From Arctopsyche grandis (Eukaryota; Arthropoda; Insecta; Trichoptera; Hydropsychidae), in contig NC_135355.1 of the NCBI RefSeq assembly GCF_051622035.1, forward strand, positions 20,662,986 through 20,726,985: DNA of 64,000 nucleotides. Direction: 5' to 3'. The notes beneath the pieces are model-generated. The model was not told the origin of the DNA and made no database searches. It saw only the letters and a list, made by a program, of their open reading frames with translations. Below are positions 1-12,348 of the stretch, one piece after another. How positions within the stretch are numbered: the first letter of the stretch is position 1; each line of letters starts with the position of its first letter. Position numbers and translations under genes: made by a program.

Positions 1-1097
1 CGGCTCGCTTATACGACATGGTCGAGTTTGGTTGCCTTCCTGCGAGTGGGGACCAACCCGGCTGGGTTCGGAGAGCTGCTACCCACTCCGTCTTCAGCTG
101 TCATATAATAAACACGTGCATTAACATGCCAGTCGTCTCATTCGTTCATCCCCTATACTGGTGACCCCCGACATCGAGCCACGCAGCCTCGATCAATTTC
201 AACATGCCGCTCATCCCTGCCTCGCCGAGCCAGGCGGGGAAGCTACCCGCCGCGCCCCCATCGCCATCAACACGCGTCGCGGCCCGCGGGTGACAATAAA
301 CGAGCAGACACGGCTACCTACCTATCTACCTATCGACTGGAGTCCAGCCACAACGTCGACGACAGGTGTTTTTTAAAAAATGGGGGAGCGAATGAGACGA
401 CGATCTTGACGGCTGGATGTGGAGTCATGCGCGATCCACTACACATAGAACGGTCATCCAGCACCACAAGACATACACCACCTCAGCACCATCATCATCA
501 TCATCATCATCAAGGCCCCGTCCGTCCCCACGAGCGTCGTCACGCCGAGACGGGCGGTAGCGCTACAACACCTCCACGAGCCACAACGACTCACAGTCCA
601 GCTCGGAGTATCATCAACCATATCGATGCCCCTGCCACCCCTGCCGCCCCCGCCGCCCCACCAACCGACATCAGCCTCGGAAGAGCGGCGCCGCCGCAGC
701 ATCGCATTGCATCGGCGCGACCATCGGACCACCCACCGTCCTGCTCGCGACGTCACCGCCCTCGAATCTACCGACCATTCAGGGCGGTACACCTATGTAC
801 ACAGCGGATGACCCACGTCAACAATTTTTTTTCTCCCCACGTAATAATTTTTTCTCTTTGTGTAACAATAATTTTTTTCTTTTGTAAAATTTGTTTCTTT
901 GTAATTTTGGTATCGCTGATGCTGGGGGGGGAGTGATGTGGCGGCTCGCTTATACGACATGGTCGAGTTTGGTTGCCTTCCTGCGGGGACCAACCCGGCT
1001 GGGTTCGGAGAGCTGCTACCCACTCCGTCTTCAGCTGTCATATAATAAACACGTGCATTAACATGCCAGTCGTCTCATTCGTTCATCCCCTATAACA
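1..1097 (+). mobile_element. Compact LTR retroelement, left edge cut by the window
   Basis: Two nearly identical direct repeats of about 160 bp lie at 1-157 and 934-1094. They differ by one short length difference, so the insertion is young. The right copy follows a G-rich polypurine-like run (about 924-933). The left copy is followed at once by a primer-binding-site-like sequence beginning TGGTGACCCC. Between them lie only about 780 bp of internal sequence, rich in CAT triplets and proline/histidine codons. I recognise no gag, protease or polymerase there. It is therefore a non-autonomous, TRIM-like or internally deleted fossil, most likely of Ty3/Gypsy type from the primer-site style. Both repeats carry AATAAA-type signals (ATATAATAAAC). 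The TSD cannot be checked because the left end is outside the window. Confidence 0.8.
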
Positions 1098-2455
1098 TCA
1101 TAAAAATCTTTAATGTTAATCATGTACATACATACATGATCGATATACATATCTGGATATGGAGGATTTTGGTAGATGGTCTCACGGATTTTATAATGAA
1201 CAACAGTACAACGCAAATTTTCCAAAACTCATTAGCTCTAAGTTGATTTAGTAATTTATTTAAGTAGATTATGATGTATGTATCGATGAGTGTGTTTTAA
1301 AACAGAATTGTGTTCTTATAAACATAAATTTTCAATAAAAATTTCAGAAAAATCTATTTTAAATGATTTATTTACCAATTTTAAATGTTAAACTGAACTA
1401 CATATGTATGTATGTATATGCACATTCTTGCATTGAAAATCATATTATATCTACACATACGTATAATTTTAATTAAAAAAAAAAAACAACTTATGTACTA
1501 CAAAAATTTATTTTAAAATACAAAATAAAAATATAACAACCTTATAATAACAAATAATATAATGTAATACAAAAATGTGAAACTTTCCTTTGGTCACAAT
1601 AAAAATGACTTGATTAATGTACATACATATGTATGTATGTACATATATATGAATGTGTAATGTACATACATACATACATTTAATATAAGTACATCGAGAT
1701 TCGAGCGCAGTTGAAACATTCGAAGTAGAATATACATACACATGTATGTAAAGAAATATTCATACATAAATATGAAAGAAAAAAAAACATAAAAGATAAA
1801 ATAAATTTAACTTTTAAGATATGTCATTTCAATGATTATGACAATAAATTTACAAATTACTTTATTCAATGGCAACTCAATATCACTCAAGATTGAATTT
1901 TTACGTACTAAGCTTATTGTATATATGTAAACTCATACATGTAGTCAATTACATATAATATATAAATCACGATAGCACCCAAACAATATCCAAATAAAAT
2001 ATGTATAAATACAAATAATATATACATACATATATGCAGGACCACCGAGATACAGTCGCACTCATGACTAGCCTATCGTTCTCCAATTTTATTTTTATTT
2101 GTCAAAATTTTTACTATTAAAAATATGTTTTTAAGAAATCAATACATCGAATTTTAAAAAGTGTCTACAAGTATTTAAGGGAACAATTTAAACGTTCATT
2201 TTATAAAATAAATGTGCTTTTAAAAAAAATTTTGTACATTAATAAAAGTTTCTGTACATTACAAAAAATTTATGTGCATTTCTAAATGACGGATACAGAT
2301 TGGATTAGAAATTTTGCTTTGATCATTAAAAAAAATATTTGCTACTTAAAAAGTGGATGAAATGTGCATTAAAATGACAGATGAACTGTATCGGCAACGT
2401 CGCAAATACCAAAATACGAACTAACTTTTGGTTAGGTTTTATTTATTTATGTGTG

Positions 2456-2481
2456 GTTAGGTTAGGTTAGGTTAGGGTTGG
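2456..2481 (+). repeat. Short interstitial (TTAGG)n tract
   Basis: Four to five tandem units of GGTTA/TTAGG, the canonical insect telomere motif, lie in AT-rich intergenic DNA; the last unit has an extra G. The tract is too short to be a telomere end. It may come from double-strand-break repair or chance expansion. Confidence 0.7.
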
Positions 2482-3865
2482 TTTTATTTATTTAAGATTA
2501 CATTTCACTAGTGAGATTATATTGTCACTATTAAGGAACAAAATTAAACACTTTTGATAGTTGACAATTGCCAATAGCGGAAGACTGCAACTTTGCCACT
2601 TTTTATATCTATTTTAATGCTAAAATATATTTTTTCAAATGATCGGTCACTTTATAATGGCAAAATATTTTATTCGATGCACAATACGAGATTGTTAAAT
2701 GTACTGAAAATAATGCACAAACATTTTTTTTAACATACAAACTATTTTTTTCAATGTACATTTAAATCGTACCATATATTTAACTCCTTTATTCAGAGTA
2801 ATTCAGTGGGGGTGAATCATTTAAAGTTGTCCAAAAGGGGATGACGGCTTTAACGACATCAAAACTTCGAATTGGGATGAAAGTTTTTTTTTATGTGTAT
2901 AAAAATCAATACTTATTTCTTAACTCAATGGTACTCGACTTTTAATAAAGTGTTAATATTGCAGTGTGAGTAATTAGTAATAACTTCTCTCTTCTCTGCA
3001 TTAATAAATTTTATGAACAAAATATTACGCCCCAATTAGAATTAGATATTAATTGAATTATTATTTTACTTTCAATATTTTTTTTAATCAAGGCATAATA
3101 GTAAAATATTTTTGTAATTGAAAATATTCACGTGAACAAGAAATTTTTCCAAAGGCCATGGTTTAACACGCGTGCTATATATAAATAAGCTCTCACAAAT
3201 AAGCTCTCACAAACTCGGATATGCAAACGCAATTGCTAATCAGTGATTAATAAAAAAAAGATAATTCAAATAAAACCATAGATTCAAATATCATTGAGGG
3301 AAAGCAAGATTGATACCATTCAATTAACTGAGGTTAACTGATTATTAACTAAACTCATTACCAGAGGGTTCACTTTCATGCCCCGAGCGGACCTGTATCT
3401 AAATATTAATATTACATATGTATGTACTTCATAATGATTCTTCATATCTAAAGTTGATCCAAACAATTATTAAGTAACATTTATCACATATCTTTAAGAC
3501 ACAATGCAAACAAACAAGTCAATTTAACGTTTAATTAATATAAAGAAATATATAACCAAATATATAAGATTTAAAATTTCGCCATTTCTAATTTAGTACG
3601 AAATAGAAAATATTTCATATTTGTTCGATTCTTAATTAAATTAAATTTAAAAAATGAAAATAAATAAAAATTTTAAGAGAAATTCAAAATGTTGTTAAAG
3701 CATTACATATTTCATATTTTTCATTAGCAAAATCTAAAAGTTTTACAAACTCAAAAGTCTAATGCAAGCAAGTGTAGGGATTTAAACCCTCATATTTATT
3801 AATCTAATTATTGTCAATGTCAACTGTCGAGAGAAATATTCTGATGCTATAGCTGCTATAAAATG

Positions 3866-3871
3866 TTTATT
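3866..3871 (-). terminator. Poly(A) signal of the GGPPS gene
   Basis: TTTATT on the plus strand reads AATAAA on the minus strand, about 100 nt past the stop codon of the geranylgeranyl diphosphate synthase gene. It is the nearest canonical signal downstream. Confidence 0.5.
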
Positions 3872-3971
3872 ACTATATATTATTTGAAAAAAAGCCAAGT
3901 TATAAAGTGAGGTTAATACTGTAAGTCAAAGATATGACACATTTCTTATTATATGTAATAACAAAATTCAC

Positions 3972-6593
3972 TTAAGGCGTATCGTCATCTTTGAAATCAT
4001 GTTTGATTTTTTTTGTTTCAATATTCCAATTCAATAAATCATCCAGTAATGAATCTAGCAATGGATTTCCACCAAGTCTCTTTACCTAAAAAAATAATAA
4101 TAATACGTCATTTAAATTCGTACAACTTAAATATGTATAAATAAATGAAAAACCTCATCTCTGGCGTCTTTGTCAAGTTGCTCAAGTTTTTCTCGTGTGT
4201 ACTGAAAGCTGCCCAATTTTTCTAAAAGTGAAATACAATAACGTTTCACTTCAACATCCTTTGTTCTTTGGCGTAAAATATCTGTTTAATTTGGTCAAGG
4301 AGACAATCGATAATTATTGCGTGAAATCACCAGTGGAATAATTCAAAAGGATACGTAAAACTTGTTTATCAGCTGACTGAGTTTTTATAGCGTGAATTAT
4401 AGGAAAACTAAATTTTCCTTCTGTGAGATCTTCACAATAACTTTTGTTATCCGAGTACTACAACAGAATGAATACATGTCAAAACAGAAAATGCCAATTT
4501 AAAATTATGATTTATATAAAATTTCAAATATGAACCTCAGCTAAACACAAATTACAATAATCGTCTCTAATTTGGAAATAGAGACCCAGTATTCCAGCGA
4601 GTTTAGTAAAATCAGAATCGTTATCGCTAAATAGCTGCATGAGTCGTATGGCTAACATAAAAAGCCCACCGGTTTCTAAAATCAAAATGTAATTATTTAT
4701 TAGATATAAATATAATAAAATTAAAAAATATATATAAAACAAATTGAAACTAGAGGAAACACTACAATTGTTGGTCATACGTAGTTATTGGCCATTTGGG
4801 TTTTAAATTAAAAAAATATGTAACTCTCAGATATCACTAAGAACTTTTTGTGTTTTTGGTGATGCTCTAACTAACTGATAGCAATATGTACTAGGCCAGA
4901 GTGAAAAATTAAAATGTTAACTCAACTAAAAGAGTTGCTTTAGAACAGGGGTTCTAAAACAACTATTGTTTTTTGAACATCATTGGAATGCTTTCAAAAT
5001 ATTGAATCTGAATTCAATAAGGGAAGCTGGATTCAATAAAAAAACCGAAAATATTATCGAAGCTTCGTATGCAGAAAGTAGAAAAAAAATCACATCCATA
5101 TTTACAATAGGGAAAATTTGATCAAAGCCTATGCTCTCAATTGTGAAAATTTAGAAATGGATTGGAGAAAAAAAAAGAAGAGGGATTATATTCTGAGCAA
5201 TGTTGAAAAGGGGAATGGAGCAATTACAGTACAGTTGAGAGCCCCTGTTTTAAAAGATTAGAAATTATTCTTTTTTTATTATGTACATACATACATACAT
5301 ATGTACATGATATCACGTGTTTTATTACATTACGTACAGCACGTGTAAAAATTTACTCATTTATTAATGTAATATTTAAATTTAAATCATAAGAATTAAT
5401 CATTGAAACCGTTTTTAAAATGTTAGCATTATATAATCGTAAATCATAACTTATTTAAATAAAGTGTTTCAAAGTGTAACTGTGATAAATATATGTACTT
5501 AAATTTAATATTTGATGTTAGTTTAATTCAAATCCCAAAGTACGACGAAAAGTTAAAAAAAAAAAAAAAAAACTAAGAATAGATCGCATAAATCGTTAAG
5601 ATATAGTGTTTCCTCTAGTTGATTTTCCTTCATGCAAACATTTTTTCGCACATATAATATTCATACTTTTCATTGTCATTTCTTTGTATTCAGCTTCAGA
5701 TGGACAAGAAAAATTATCTCTCCAATAAATTTCCATGCCTTGGCCTCGGTGTAATTCCAATAATTGCTCAGTATAAACAGATGTAGCCTACAATTAAATA
5801 ATCGACGCTTTTAATACGCTATTAATGCTACATTCAACGATTACATCAACTGTTATTGAGATGCTACAGAACAATACTCATACACATCTATTTTAAACAT
5901 GCTTCAAAAATACTTCAGTAGTGTTTATATTATATTATAAACATTTCATAACTGTGATCCAAATACTGCATATGCATTCTTTCATTCTACATAGAATGTG
6001 TTTTATGTATAAATTTCAGAAAAAAATAATTATGGAAATTTAAGCGCATCGTTGTGTACATGTATGCATATATTTGTGAATCTATCTATCTGAATCTACG
6101 TATGTATACAATTTATTTATTTGCCATCTCTATAATGACTTAAATTGTTCCAGATATCTGCTACTATGTAAATCAAGGAGACTGTATATTATCGGTCTCC
6201 ATCACGAACCCGAATGTGAAACGCCCGAAAACGCAAATATCGGAAGGCAAAGATCGAAAATCGAAAGATCTTAAGTCGAAAAATCAAAAAAAAGGGTGCA
6301 TGGTAAACGGTACATACTCACTTAATTTGCGCGAGCAGGATACAACAGGAACAGGCTTTTCCTCCGGTATTAATGTGCGCGCACAGAATACAGGAGGAAA
6401 AGCCTGTTCCTCTTGTTCCTGTTGTATCCTACTCGCGCAAATTAAGTGAGTATGTACCGTTTACCATGCACCCTTTTTTTTACCTTTTTTTATCTTCCGT
6501 GAGGTAGATCCGTACACTATACATACAAAGTTAGATGTTTATCAAAAATATGTTTCATTTTTGTTCACACAACAATGTTTCATTCAATATATG

Positions 6594-6671
<78 letters not shown>

Positions 6672-9087
6672 GTTATAACAAGTGATTTTTCACATACTTC
6701 TGGATGTCCGAGTTCCAAAACCCTCTCGAGAGCGACAAACATAACATAATTGGCTGCATTTATAGTACTAGCAACACCATAAATAGAATGTGCCACAGGG
6801 ATTCCCCTTCGCAGTATGGAATTATCTTGGATATCGTCAATTCTAAAAATGGAAAGAGTTCACATATTTTTAATGACTAAAAGAATGGTGAATTTTAGCT
6901 CTGGGGTGCATCTTACTCTAAGAATTTTAGCCCATATAAGCAATTAACTGCCAATTAGAGAAAGACATGATGTCAACAGGTCAATTAGGATATTCACCCA
7001 TTCGCAATTAAATCACAATTAGTTTGGACAATCAACCTAACTTACAATAGACTAGCATTGTGCAGCATTTGAACAATGTCCCCCACTGCTCGCATTTTCT
7101 CATCAGATATTTTTAACCAATAATTAAACGCCAAAGCGAGCTTTGTTCGAATTTGCTTTCCTGGCACTTGTTGTATATAGGAAAAGGGCTGCATGAGTTT
7201 CTGAAATATAAAATACAGTTAAAAATCGAATCAAAAAAACAAATCGACATTGAACAAATTTGATTCATCACATACAAGAAAATTTAAAAAAAATTCAATT
7301 TATAAATAAATTTCAATAATTAGGCAGCACTATATGAAATGGTTAATTTGATAAAAAGCAGACAAAAGACATTTTTGAATGTGCATTCCAAACAGTTTTT
7401 TAGAATAATATACATATATACATATGTGCAGGGCCTCTCGGAGAAAATGCGAGGCCGAGGGCTCCCCCTCTTTAAAAATTCAAAACTATGGAAAGAAAAT
7501 CTTTTTTTTTTAAATATAATACAAAAATATAAGTAAAAAGGTTTTATTTTGTAAAAATTATTTTAAAAAGTTTTCGTGATTTGTCAAATCAAATATTGTT
7601 TTAGAATAATCTTTTTTTATACATACATACATAACTTGTATGTACATATGTACACATATTCTACATACATACAAGTAATGTATTTTATTCTAAATAAAAT
7701 ACATTACTTGTATGTATGTAGTACATATTGGGACCCATAGGCCCAAATGTCCCATCTGCCCCCCCCCCCCCCGATATGGCCTGCATATGTGTATTTTAAA
7801 AAATATTTATACTCGCAGTTTATTTGAATTATGTAAGGAATTAGGAATTAGTCAATTTATTGCCTGTAATTATTATAATAACCAATAATGAAATTTGATT
7901 GGTAGACGAAATTGGAATTCCTCTGGGAATTTTAAATGGATGCTGCAACTGGAAATTAATAAAAAAAAACAAATTCTAAAAAAATAGTAAAAATAAATTT
8001 AAACATTACAGAAATTATTTAGTAGTAAAAATATATACATATTTACAACTCAATTACAAAGAATAAATCATGAAATAAAAATACTAGAAATAAAAGGTTT
8101 AAAAACTTTATTTATGTATGTATTTAGATATTATATAGAAATATTATATGTAGAAATATAATGTTTGTTTATGCACTAATTTTGGCATTTGTGTGATGAA
8201 CAAAAATTATAAATAAATGGAAAAAATATAAAGTATAAAAGATCTACAGAATTAAAATAAATTTTAGTGAATCATTGGACAAAATGTACAAGCACTTTTT
8301 AGAATCTTCCGACAGTGAATCACTATTCAGGTAACAAACTTATTCACGAGCGAAATTTTCATTACGATAATAACATTTCAGTTCTGGAAAACTAATAATA
8401 TTACAAATAACATTAAGCTATTGATGTTTTTGATATCAAAACATATGTACAAGTATTTCTAAACGATCCGAATACTCACATGGTGACCTCTTATAAGACA
8501 TACTATATTTTCTATACTTTTCATATGGTATACCATTTTCCAATTTAAGTAATTAATCAAAAATGAAGAAATTAAAATTATCATAATATTATTTCCAACT
8601 TGTACACACAGAAACTGTAATATAATATAACTCGTATTAAATTATTCATTTTATAATGTAAGCAAAATAAATTTATTTACAAACCTAATTAATCATCAAT
8701 TATTTTTATCTAGTTTTATCTAGACTTTATCTAGAAATCGCCTGTAAATATGCGATTTAAAAATGTCTCTAATTTTGTAAAATTCTTAGCGTGTTATCGA
8801 ATATGATATATATATTTTTAAATTTGTTTACACGTAAATTCATACACGTATTACTGCTTCGCAAATAACTTTTTCGTTCGAGTTGTACATAAAATTGTTA
8901 ATGCCTTTAGAAGCACCTACCGTCTTCCAAGTACCAAGAGCAAGTGATTAAAGAGCAATCCAGACCTAAATATGATACGGCCAAATAACCTAATAATAAA
9001 TAAATAATTTTCCGAAGACATTTGACATGGTTATACCTCATCTTGTTCTTTATCTCCCGATTTGGTGACTGGAATATTGTTCGGCAT
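3972..9087 (-). CDS. GGPS1: Geranylgeranyl diphosphate synthase (type III), 8 exons
   Basis: Makes the C20 isoprenoid GGPP from FPP and IPP in the cytosol, for protein prenylation and other isoprenoid products. Exons: 9037-9087, 7046-7200, 6698-6842, 5667-5787, 4536-4675, 4331-4457, 4154-4281 and 3972-4085. All junctions are GT-AG and phases agree, giving 326 aa. The protein starts MPNNIPVTK. The first Asp-rich motif, [13 protein letters not shown] (about residue 70), and the second, [10 protein letters not shown] (about 192-201), are intact. Also present are [20 protein letters not shown] and [12 protein letters not shown], all matching the animal GGPS1 pattern. The human protein is about 300 aa; the extra length is at the two ends. 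Intron 3 holds a palindromic element and a (TA)n tract; intron 1 holds a hAT MITE. The Drosophila orthologue is quemao. It is divergent from SRP19. Confidence 0.95.
6193..6511. mobile_element. Long-TIR palindromic element, MULE-like MITE
   Basis: The ends read CGGTCTCCATCACGA at the left and TGAGGTAGATCC at the right, and are inverted relative to each other. The interior holds a second inverted pair around CAGGATACAACAGGAACAGG. Flanks GTATATTAT (6184-6192) and GTACACTAT (6512-6520) match at 7 of 9 positions, fitting an aged 9-bp TSD. It is the same family as 20410-20686. It lies in intron 3 of the GGPPS gene. Confidence 0.7.
6599..6666. repeat. (TA)n microsatellite
   Basis: An uninterrupted TA run of about 33 units sits just downstream of exon 3 of the GGPPS gene, inside intron 3. 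Confidence 0.95.
7429..7783. mobile_element. hAT-type MITE with 8-bp TSD
   Basis: The element starts CAGGGCCTCTCGG and ends CCGATATGGCCTG, imperfect terminal inverted repeats (10 of 13). It is flanked by identical 8-bp repeats CATATGTG (7421-7428 and 7784-7791), the hAT signature. The 355-bp interior is non-coding. It contains a second inverted pair built on TACATACAAGTAATGTATTT and a C14 run. It lies in intron 1 of the GGPPS gene. Confidence 0.8.
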
Positions 9088-9180
9088 TTTTAAGAGAGGA
9101 GGCGGTCAGAGCTGAAAAAACACGAGCGACGTCACACCAGCGAATCCACTGAAAGCCGAATAAGCACTGGCTGGGTGTCT

Positions 9181-9230
9181 CCCCACTCCCCACTCCCCAC
9201 TCCCCACTCCCCACTCCCCACTCCCCACTC
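9181..9230. repeat. 7-bp minisatellite (CCCACTC)n
   Basis: About seven perfect tandem copies of CCCACTC lie roughly 95 bp upstream of the GGPPS start codon, within the shared upstream region. Perfect copies suggest recent slippage and likely length polymorphism. Confidence 0.9.
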
Positions 9231-9404
9231 GGCTGACAGCCTGACGCATGACAGCTGCAAAACCATCAATATCTTTATGCACACCATGCACCCTATACAC
9301 ATCTGATCATATTATTGTGCATCACAGAGCTTCAATTAATTCAATTCAGGGCTTTTTTCCCCATGTTACGCGGTGGAACGAGTTTCGGCACCGATTTTCT
9401 CAAA

Positions 9405-9540
9405 ATAAATTTATCATCTGGCAGCCGAAAAGTCCATCATACTAACGATAACTCGAGTGCCAAATATTCCATATTCGCGATTTTCATGGCAAAAATTGTC
9501 TTTTGGGCGATCGTAATGTGACTAATAATCCAATTACCGT
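9405..9540. mobile_element. Partial copy of a GATTATTCCG-ended MITE
   Basis: This shares the core TACTAACGATAACTCGAGTGCCAAATATTCC-like segment and the AATAATCC terminus with the more complete copy at about 32203-32405. Only the right half is clear. A Harbinger element inserted immediately after it. Confidence 0.55.
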
Positions 9541-9542
9541 AA

Positions 9543-10351
9543 AGGTCTGTTCATACCTAGTCAGCACGTACCGACTTCAGCAGGTATCCGGCCGTACGAA
9601 AAGTATTCTTTGGTACATTTTGTATGGGTATATTCATACCAACCGTCACGTTTACGCCACGGCAGGCTTACAGCACTACCCGACATTTCCTGTTCATACC
9701 TTACAGCAACATCCGTCAACGTATCGTATCCGTTTTTTTGGCCATCATGGAAATATACACGCGAATTACGTGCCATGAGTCTACCACTTTGCTGTTTTGG
9801 ACCAATTATCGATAGTGACAGTTGACAGCTGTTCAATCTTTCGACATAGTTTTGGAGCAAATATTTAAAAAAAATTTTAATTTTTTACGGAAATATTTAA
9901 AAAAATTTGTCCGTCATCCACAAGCTCCTTATACAGTGTCCCAAACTCTCCTTCGGTTTTTCTATTTTTTAACATGGGATGCACATCAAAACGCCTCCGT
10001 GCTTTTTTATTGCCTTCTTGAGCTTCTTCTTCCAACAACAGCGCGATTATACATAATTTTTAGTTCGATAAACGTCGAAACATTTTTGCTGACTTGTATT
10101 CTGACGCGTAGCTACGAATGCACGTGAATGCATTCATATTGCAAGTACTCGACAATACGACGTAAGCAATATTGTGCTGTATCGTCATGGCCTCTTAAGC
10201 CGATTTTGCCTTGCACTCGGCCAAATTGCTGTAAACGTGACGTGACCGCGACGTGTAGGTAGATATGAATAGGAATGTAATAAAATGACATATTTGAAAC
10301 GGAGTCGTGCAGTGCTGAAGCCGTGCAGTGCTGTTAAGTATGAACAGACCT
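9543..10351 (-). mobile_element. PIF/Harbinger non-autonomous element, copy 1
   Basis: Terminal inverted repeats AGGTCTGTTCATACCT and AAGTATGAACAGACCT are flanked by TAA on both sides, the TWA target duplication of PIF/Harbinger. The 809-bp copy keeps remnants of a minus-strand transposase N-terminus, including an RRFDVHPML-like block at about 9900-10020, but lacks the catalytic domain. It is closely similar to copies at 21672 and 23695. Confidence 0.9.
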
Positions 10352-10655
10352 TAACTCGTTTACCGTTTTACATACCTATCTACTTGCGTCAACAATCGAA
10401 GCAAACTTTAATTTTTCCTATCTTATACAATTTATATGATCCATATTTATTTATATGTGAAATTAATGAAGAAATCATATTTTAGTGCTGATATAAAAAT
10501 ATAAATTCATAATGGCTATGGTCGAACTTTTTTGTATATGAGCCAATAATGCGTGTCGCTGACAGTCGATGAGTAGTGACAGCTGTGCAAGTGGCTTAGT
10601 TTGATTCTGTAGGGAATATAAATATTCATAAATACATCAGTTTCAATCGGTGAAA

Positions 10656-12254
10656 ATGGCTGCAATGTTGAGCTCGTGGTCTCCGGACAAAACTCATTCT
10701 GATAAAGAAAGGTAATTTACACACGTGATGGTTAGAAAACATCTAGATTTCTGTTGTTAACGTGTGTTGCTACTGAGAGATCCCTGACTAGACCTCGATT
10801 AAAAAAAATCATACGTTGTATGATTTGAAGTATATCCGCGGTGCTGCTGGTCAGATTTAGATGTCTGTGACGTCTAAGTCGATCGTTTCCTATAAGAGCT
10901 TGCCGATTCATTTGATTATATTGTCCAGACGATTTATCAAAAATTATCTACTTACCTTTTATCGTCACCAATGTCTGATTATGAAATTAAATTTATATGT
11001 AACTTTCTACATATATGGTGATTACATATCTACAAGTTTCGATTTGAGGTAACCTGTTATGTCAAACTCACCTAGCAGCGTGTTAGTTATTAAAATCTAT
11101 GCCTTTTTTCACCCCAAAAGTACAGTTGCATTAAATAAAATTTTTAACTGCATATTTCGCATTTTTTTATACAATTAAATATAATTTAAATGTGTATTTC
11201 ATTGCATTTTTATTCTCAGCTAAAATTTTCGATGTACCTACTTATATATTAGCGTTCCACACATAATGCAAATTTATATTGTACGGGTCTACATCACGGC
11301 ATCGAAAGGTCGAATGATCGAAAAAGCAAATGTCGGAAAGCAAAGATCGAAAATCGAAAGATCTTAAGTTGAAAGATCAAAAATAATGTATGCATGGTAA
11401 ACGGTACTATCTATATATAATATATATCAGTGGCATGCGGTGAAATTATCTCTCTTTTTGTCGTACAGCCTTGCTTAACGTGTGCGGGCAGGATACGAGA
11501 GGAAAAGCCTGTTCCTCTTGTATCCTGCTCGCGCAAATTAAATGAGGCTGTGCGACGAGGGGAGAGAGAGTTTTACCGCACGCCACTGATATATATATAT
11601 ACTACCCGCTTTTCATATGTATTCATGGTAAACGAAGATTTTCGATTTTTTGACCTTTCGATGCGGTGACGGTCACCGATTTTAAAATTTGTTTTGTGCG
11701 CTTTTTAGGTGGATTTGCATTTATCCAGCTTACATTAACAGCAAAAAAACTATTGCCGAAGGTCGCCGAGTCTGTAAGGAAAATTGTGTAGAGAATCCGA
11801 CTCATCAGGAAATACGGGACGTGCTCTTGGCTGCAGGTTTAAAAGTCGGTGTCGAAAATAAACTGTACCCTAGAGAAAGAAGCAAAGTATGTAAAATAAT
11901 ATTAAATTTATTTTGAAGATTCCTTTAATTATAATATTGTTAATTTTGAAAACTTTTAGGAACCCTTGCAGAGAGGACGCATTCGGGTTCAACTCAAGAA
12001 CGATGATGGTACTCCTGCAAATTCGGAATATCCGACAAGAGATTCTCTCTTGGTTCATCTCGGTACTACCATTCCCAGACTTAAGAGCAGGCAACACAGG
12101 TTATCTATTAAATTTATGCAAATCAAGCAATATGCAATATTATGTTTATAATACACAAATGTCTTATCTTATTTATAGAAATAATGAGCAACAAACACAG
12201 CAAGCTGGACCACAAGCATCTACCAAAGGAAAGGGAAAAAAGGGTAGACGATAA
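10656..12254 (+). CDS. SRP19: Signal recognition particle 19-kDa protein, 4 exons
   Basis: SRP19 binds helices 6 and 8 of SRP RNA and prepares it to receive SRP54, the subunit that recognises signal sequences; assembly involves the nucleolus. Exons: 10656-10711, 11709-11886, 11960-12099 and 12179-12254. All introns are GT-AG and phases agree, giving 149 aa, against about 144 in human. The core begins RWICIYPAYINSKKTIAEGRR, the near-invariant SRP19 signature, followed by VENPTHQEI, the LYPRE segment, RGRIRVQLKNDDG and a lysine-rich tail ending GKGKKGRR. The start gives MAAMLSSWSPDKTHSDKER. The large first intron is filled by a SINE core, a MULE-like palindrome and a hAT MITE. The gene is convergent with the LRR gene, 94 bp between stops. 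Confidence 0.96.
10830..11050 (+). mobile_element. SINE core fragment
   Basis: The segment GTGCTGCTGGTCAGATT followed by GTCGATCGTTTCCTATAAG and TTGCCGATTCATTTGAT matches the body of the tRNA-headed SINE at 25345 at low identity. The tRNA-like head is missing or too diverged to see. It lies in SRP19 intron 1. Confidence 0.5.
11284..11671. mobile_element. MULE-like palindrome carrying a hAT MITE
   Basis: The left arm runs GGTCTACATCACGGCATCGAAAGGTC and the right end is its imperfect complement (GACCTTTCGATGCGGTGACGG). The AAAGATCGAAAATCGAAAGATCTTAAGT block ties it to the 6193 and 20410 palindromes. A 161-bp hAT MITE sits inside it. No clear TSD is left at the outer ends. Confidence 0.6.
11428..11588. 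mobile_element. 161-bp hAT MITE
   Basis: Ends CAGTGGCATGCGGTGAAA and TTTACCGCACGCCACTG are near-perfect inverted repeats, flanked by ATATATAT on both sides (8 bp, though in a TA-rich context). The interior is itself palindromic around the paired CAGGATACGAGAGGAAAAGCC segment. It is non-coding and inserted in the palindromic element above. Confidence 0.8.
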
Positions 12255-12338
12255 AATGTTTATGTCATTGTGCAAAAGTTTTTCTATTATTCATATATAA
12301 TACATATAACTATTTTACCGCATTTTATATTAAAAACG

Positions 12339-12344
12339 AATAAA
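12339..12344 (+). terminator. Probable SRP19 poly(A) signal
   Basis: AATAAA lies 85 nt after the SRP19 stop and only 5 nt before the stop-codon edge of the convergent LRR gene, so cleavage would probably fall inside that gene's last exon. Confidence 0.5.
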
Positions 12345-12348
12345 CAAT

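Larger units (their letters stand above)
1098..3971. other. AT-rich intergenic stretch
   Basis: I see no convincing gene in this stretch. It is rich in A/T homopolymers and ACATACATATGT-type runs. A sequence beginning CAGGACCACCGAGA at about 2038 resembles a hAT-type end but has no visible partner. The last 100 bp hold the probable 3' UTR of the minus-strand gene ending at 3972. Confidence 0.6.
9088..10655. promoter_or_regulatory. Divergent intergenic region, GGPPS and SRP19
   Basis: The GGPPS (minus) and SRP19 (plus) start codons are 1.57 kb apart and point away from each other. After subtracting the minisatellite, the partial MITE and the Harbinger insertion (9543-10351), about 500 bp of unique sequence remain, so the ancestral promoter may have been compact and shared. 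No TATA box stands out; this is inference from layout. Confidence 0.4.

Noticed and set aside
161-936. Open frames inside the LTR element
   Set aside because: His/Pro-rich frames arise from (CAT)n and C-rich sequence; no gag or pol domain is seen. Kept only as part of the fossil element.
6561-6796. Long IYIYIY frames over TA runs (also at 26741 and 43552-43998)
   Set aside because: Direct translation of (TA)n microsatellites; not genes.
9181-9230. CRISPR-like array
   Set aside because: Tandem 7-bp units without spacers in an insect genome; a minisatellite.
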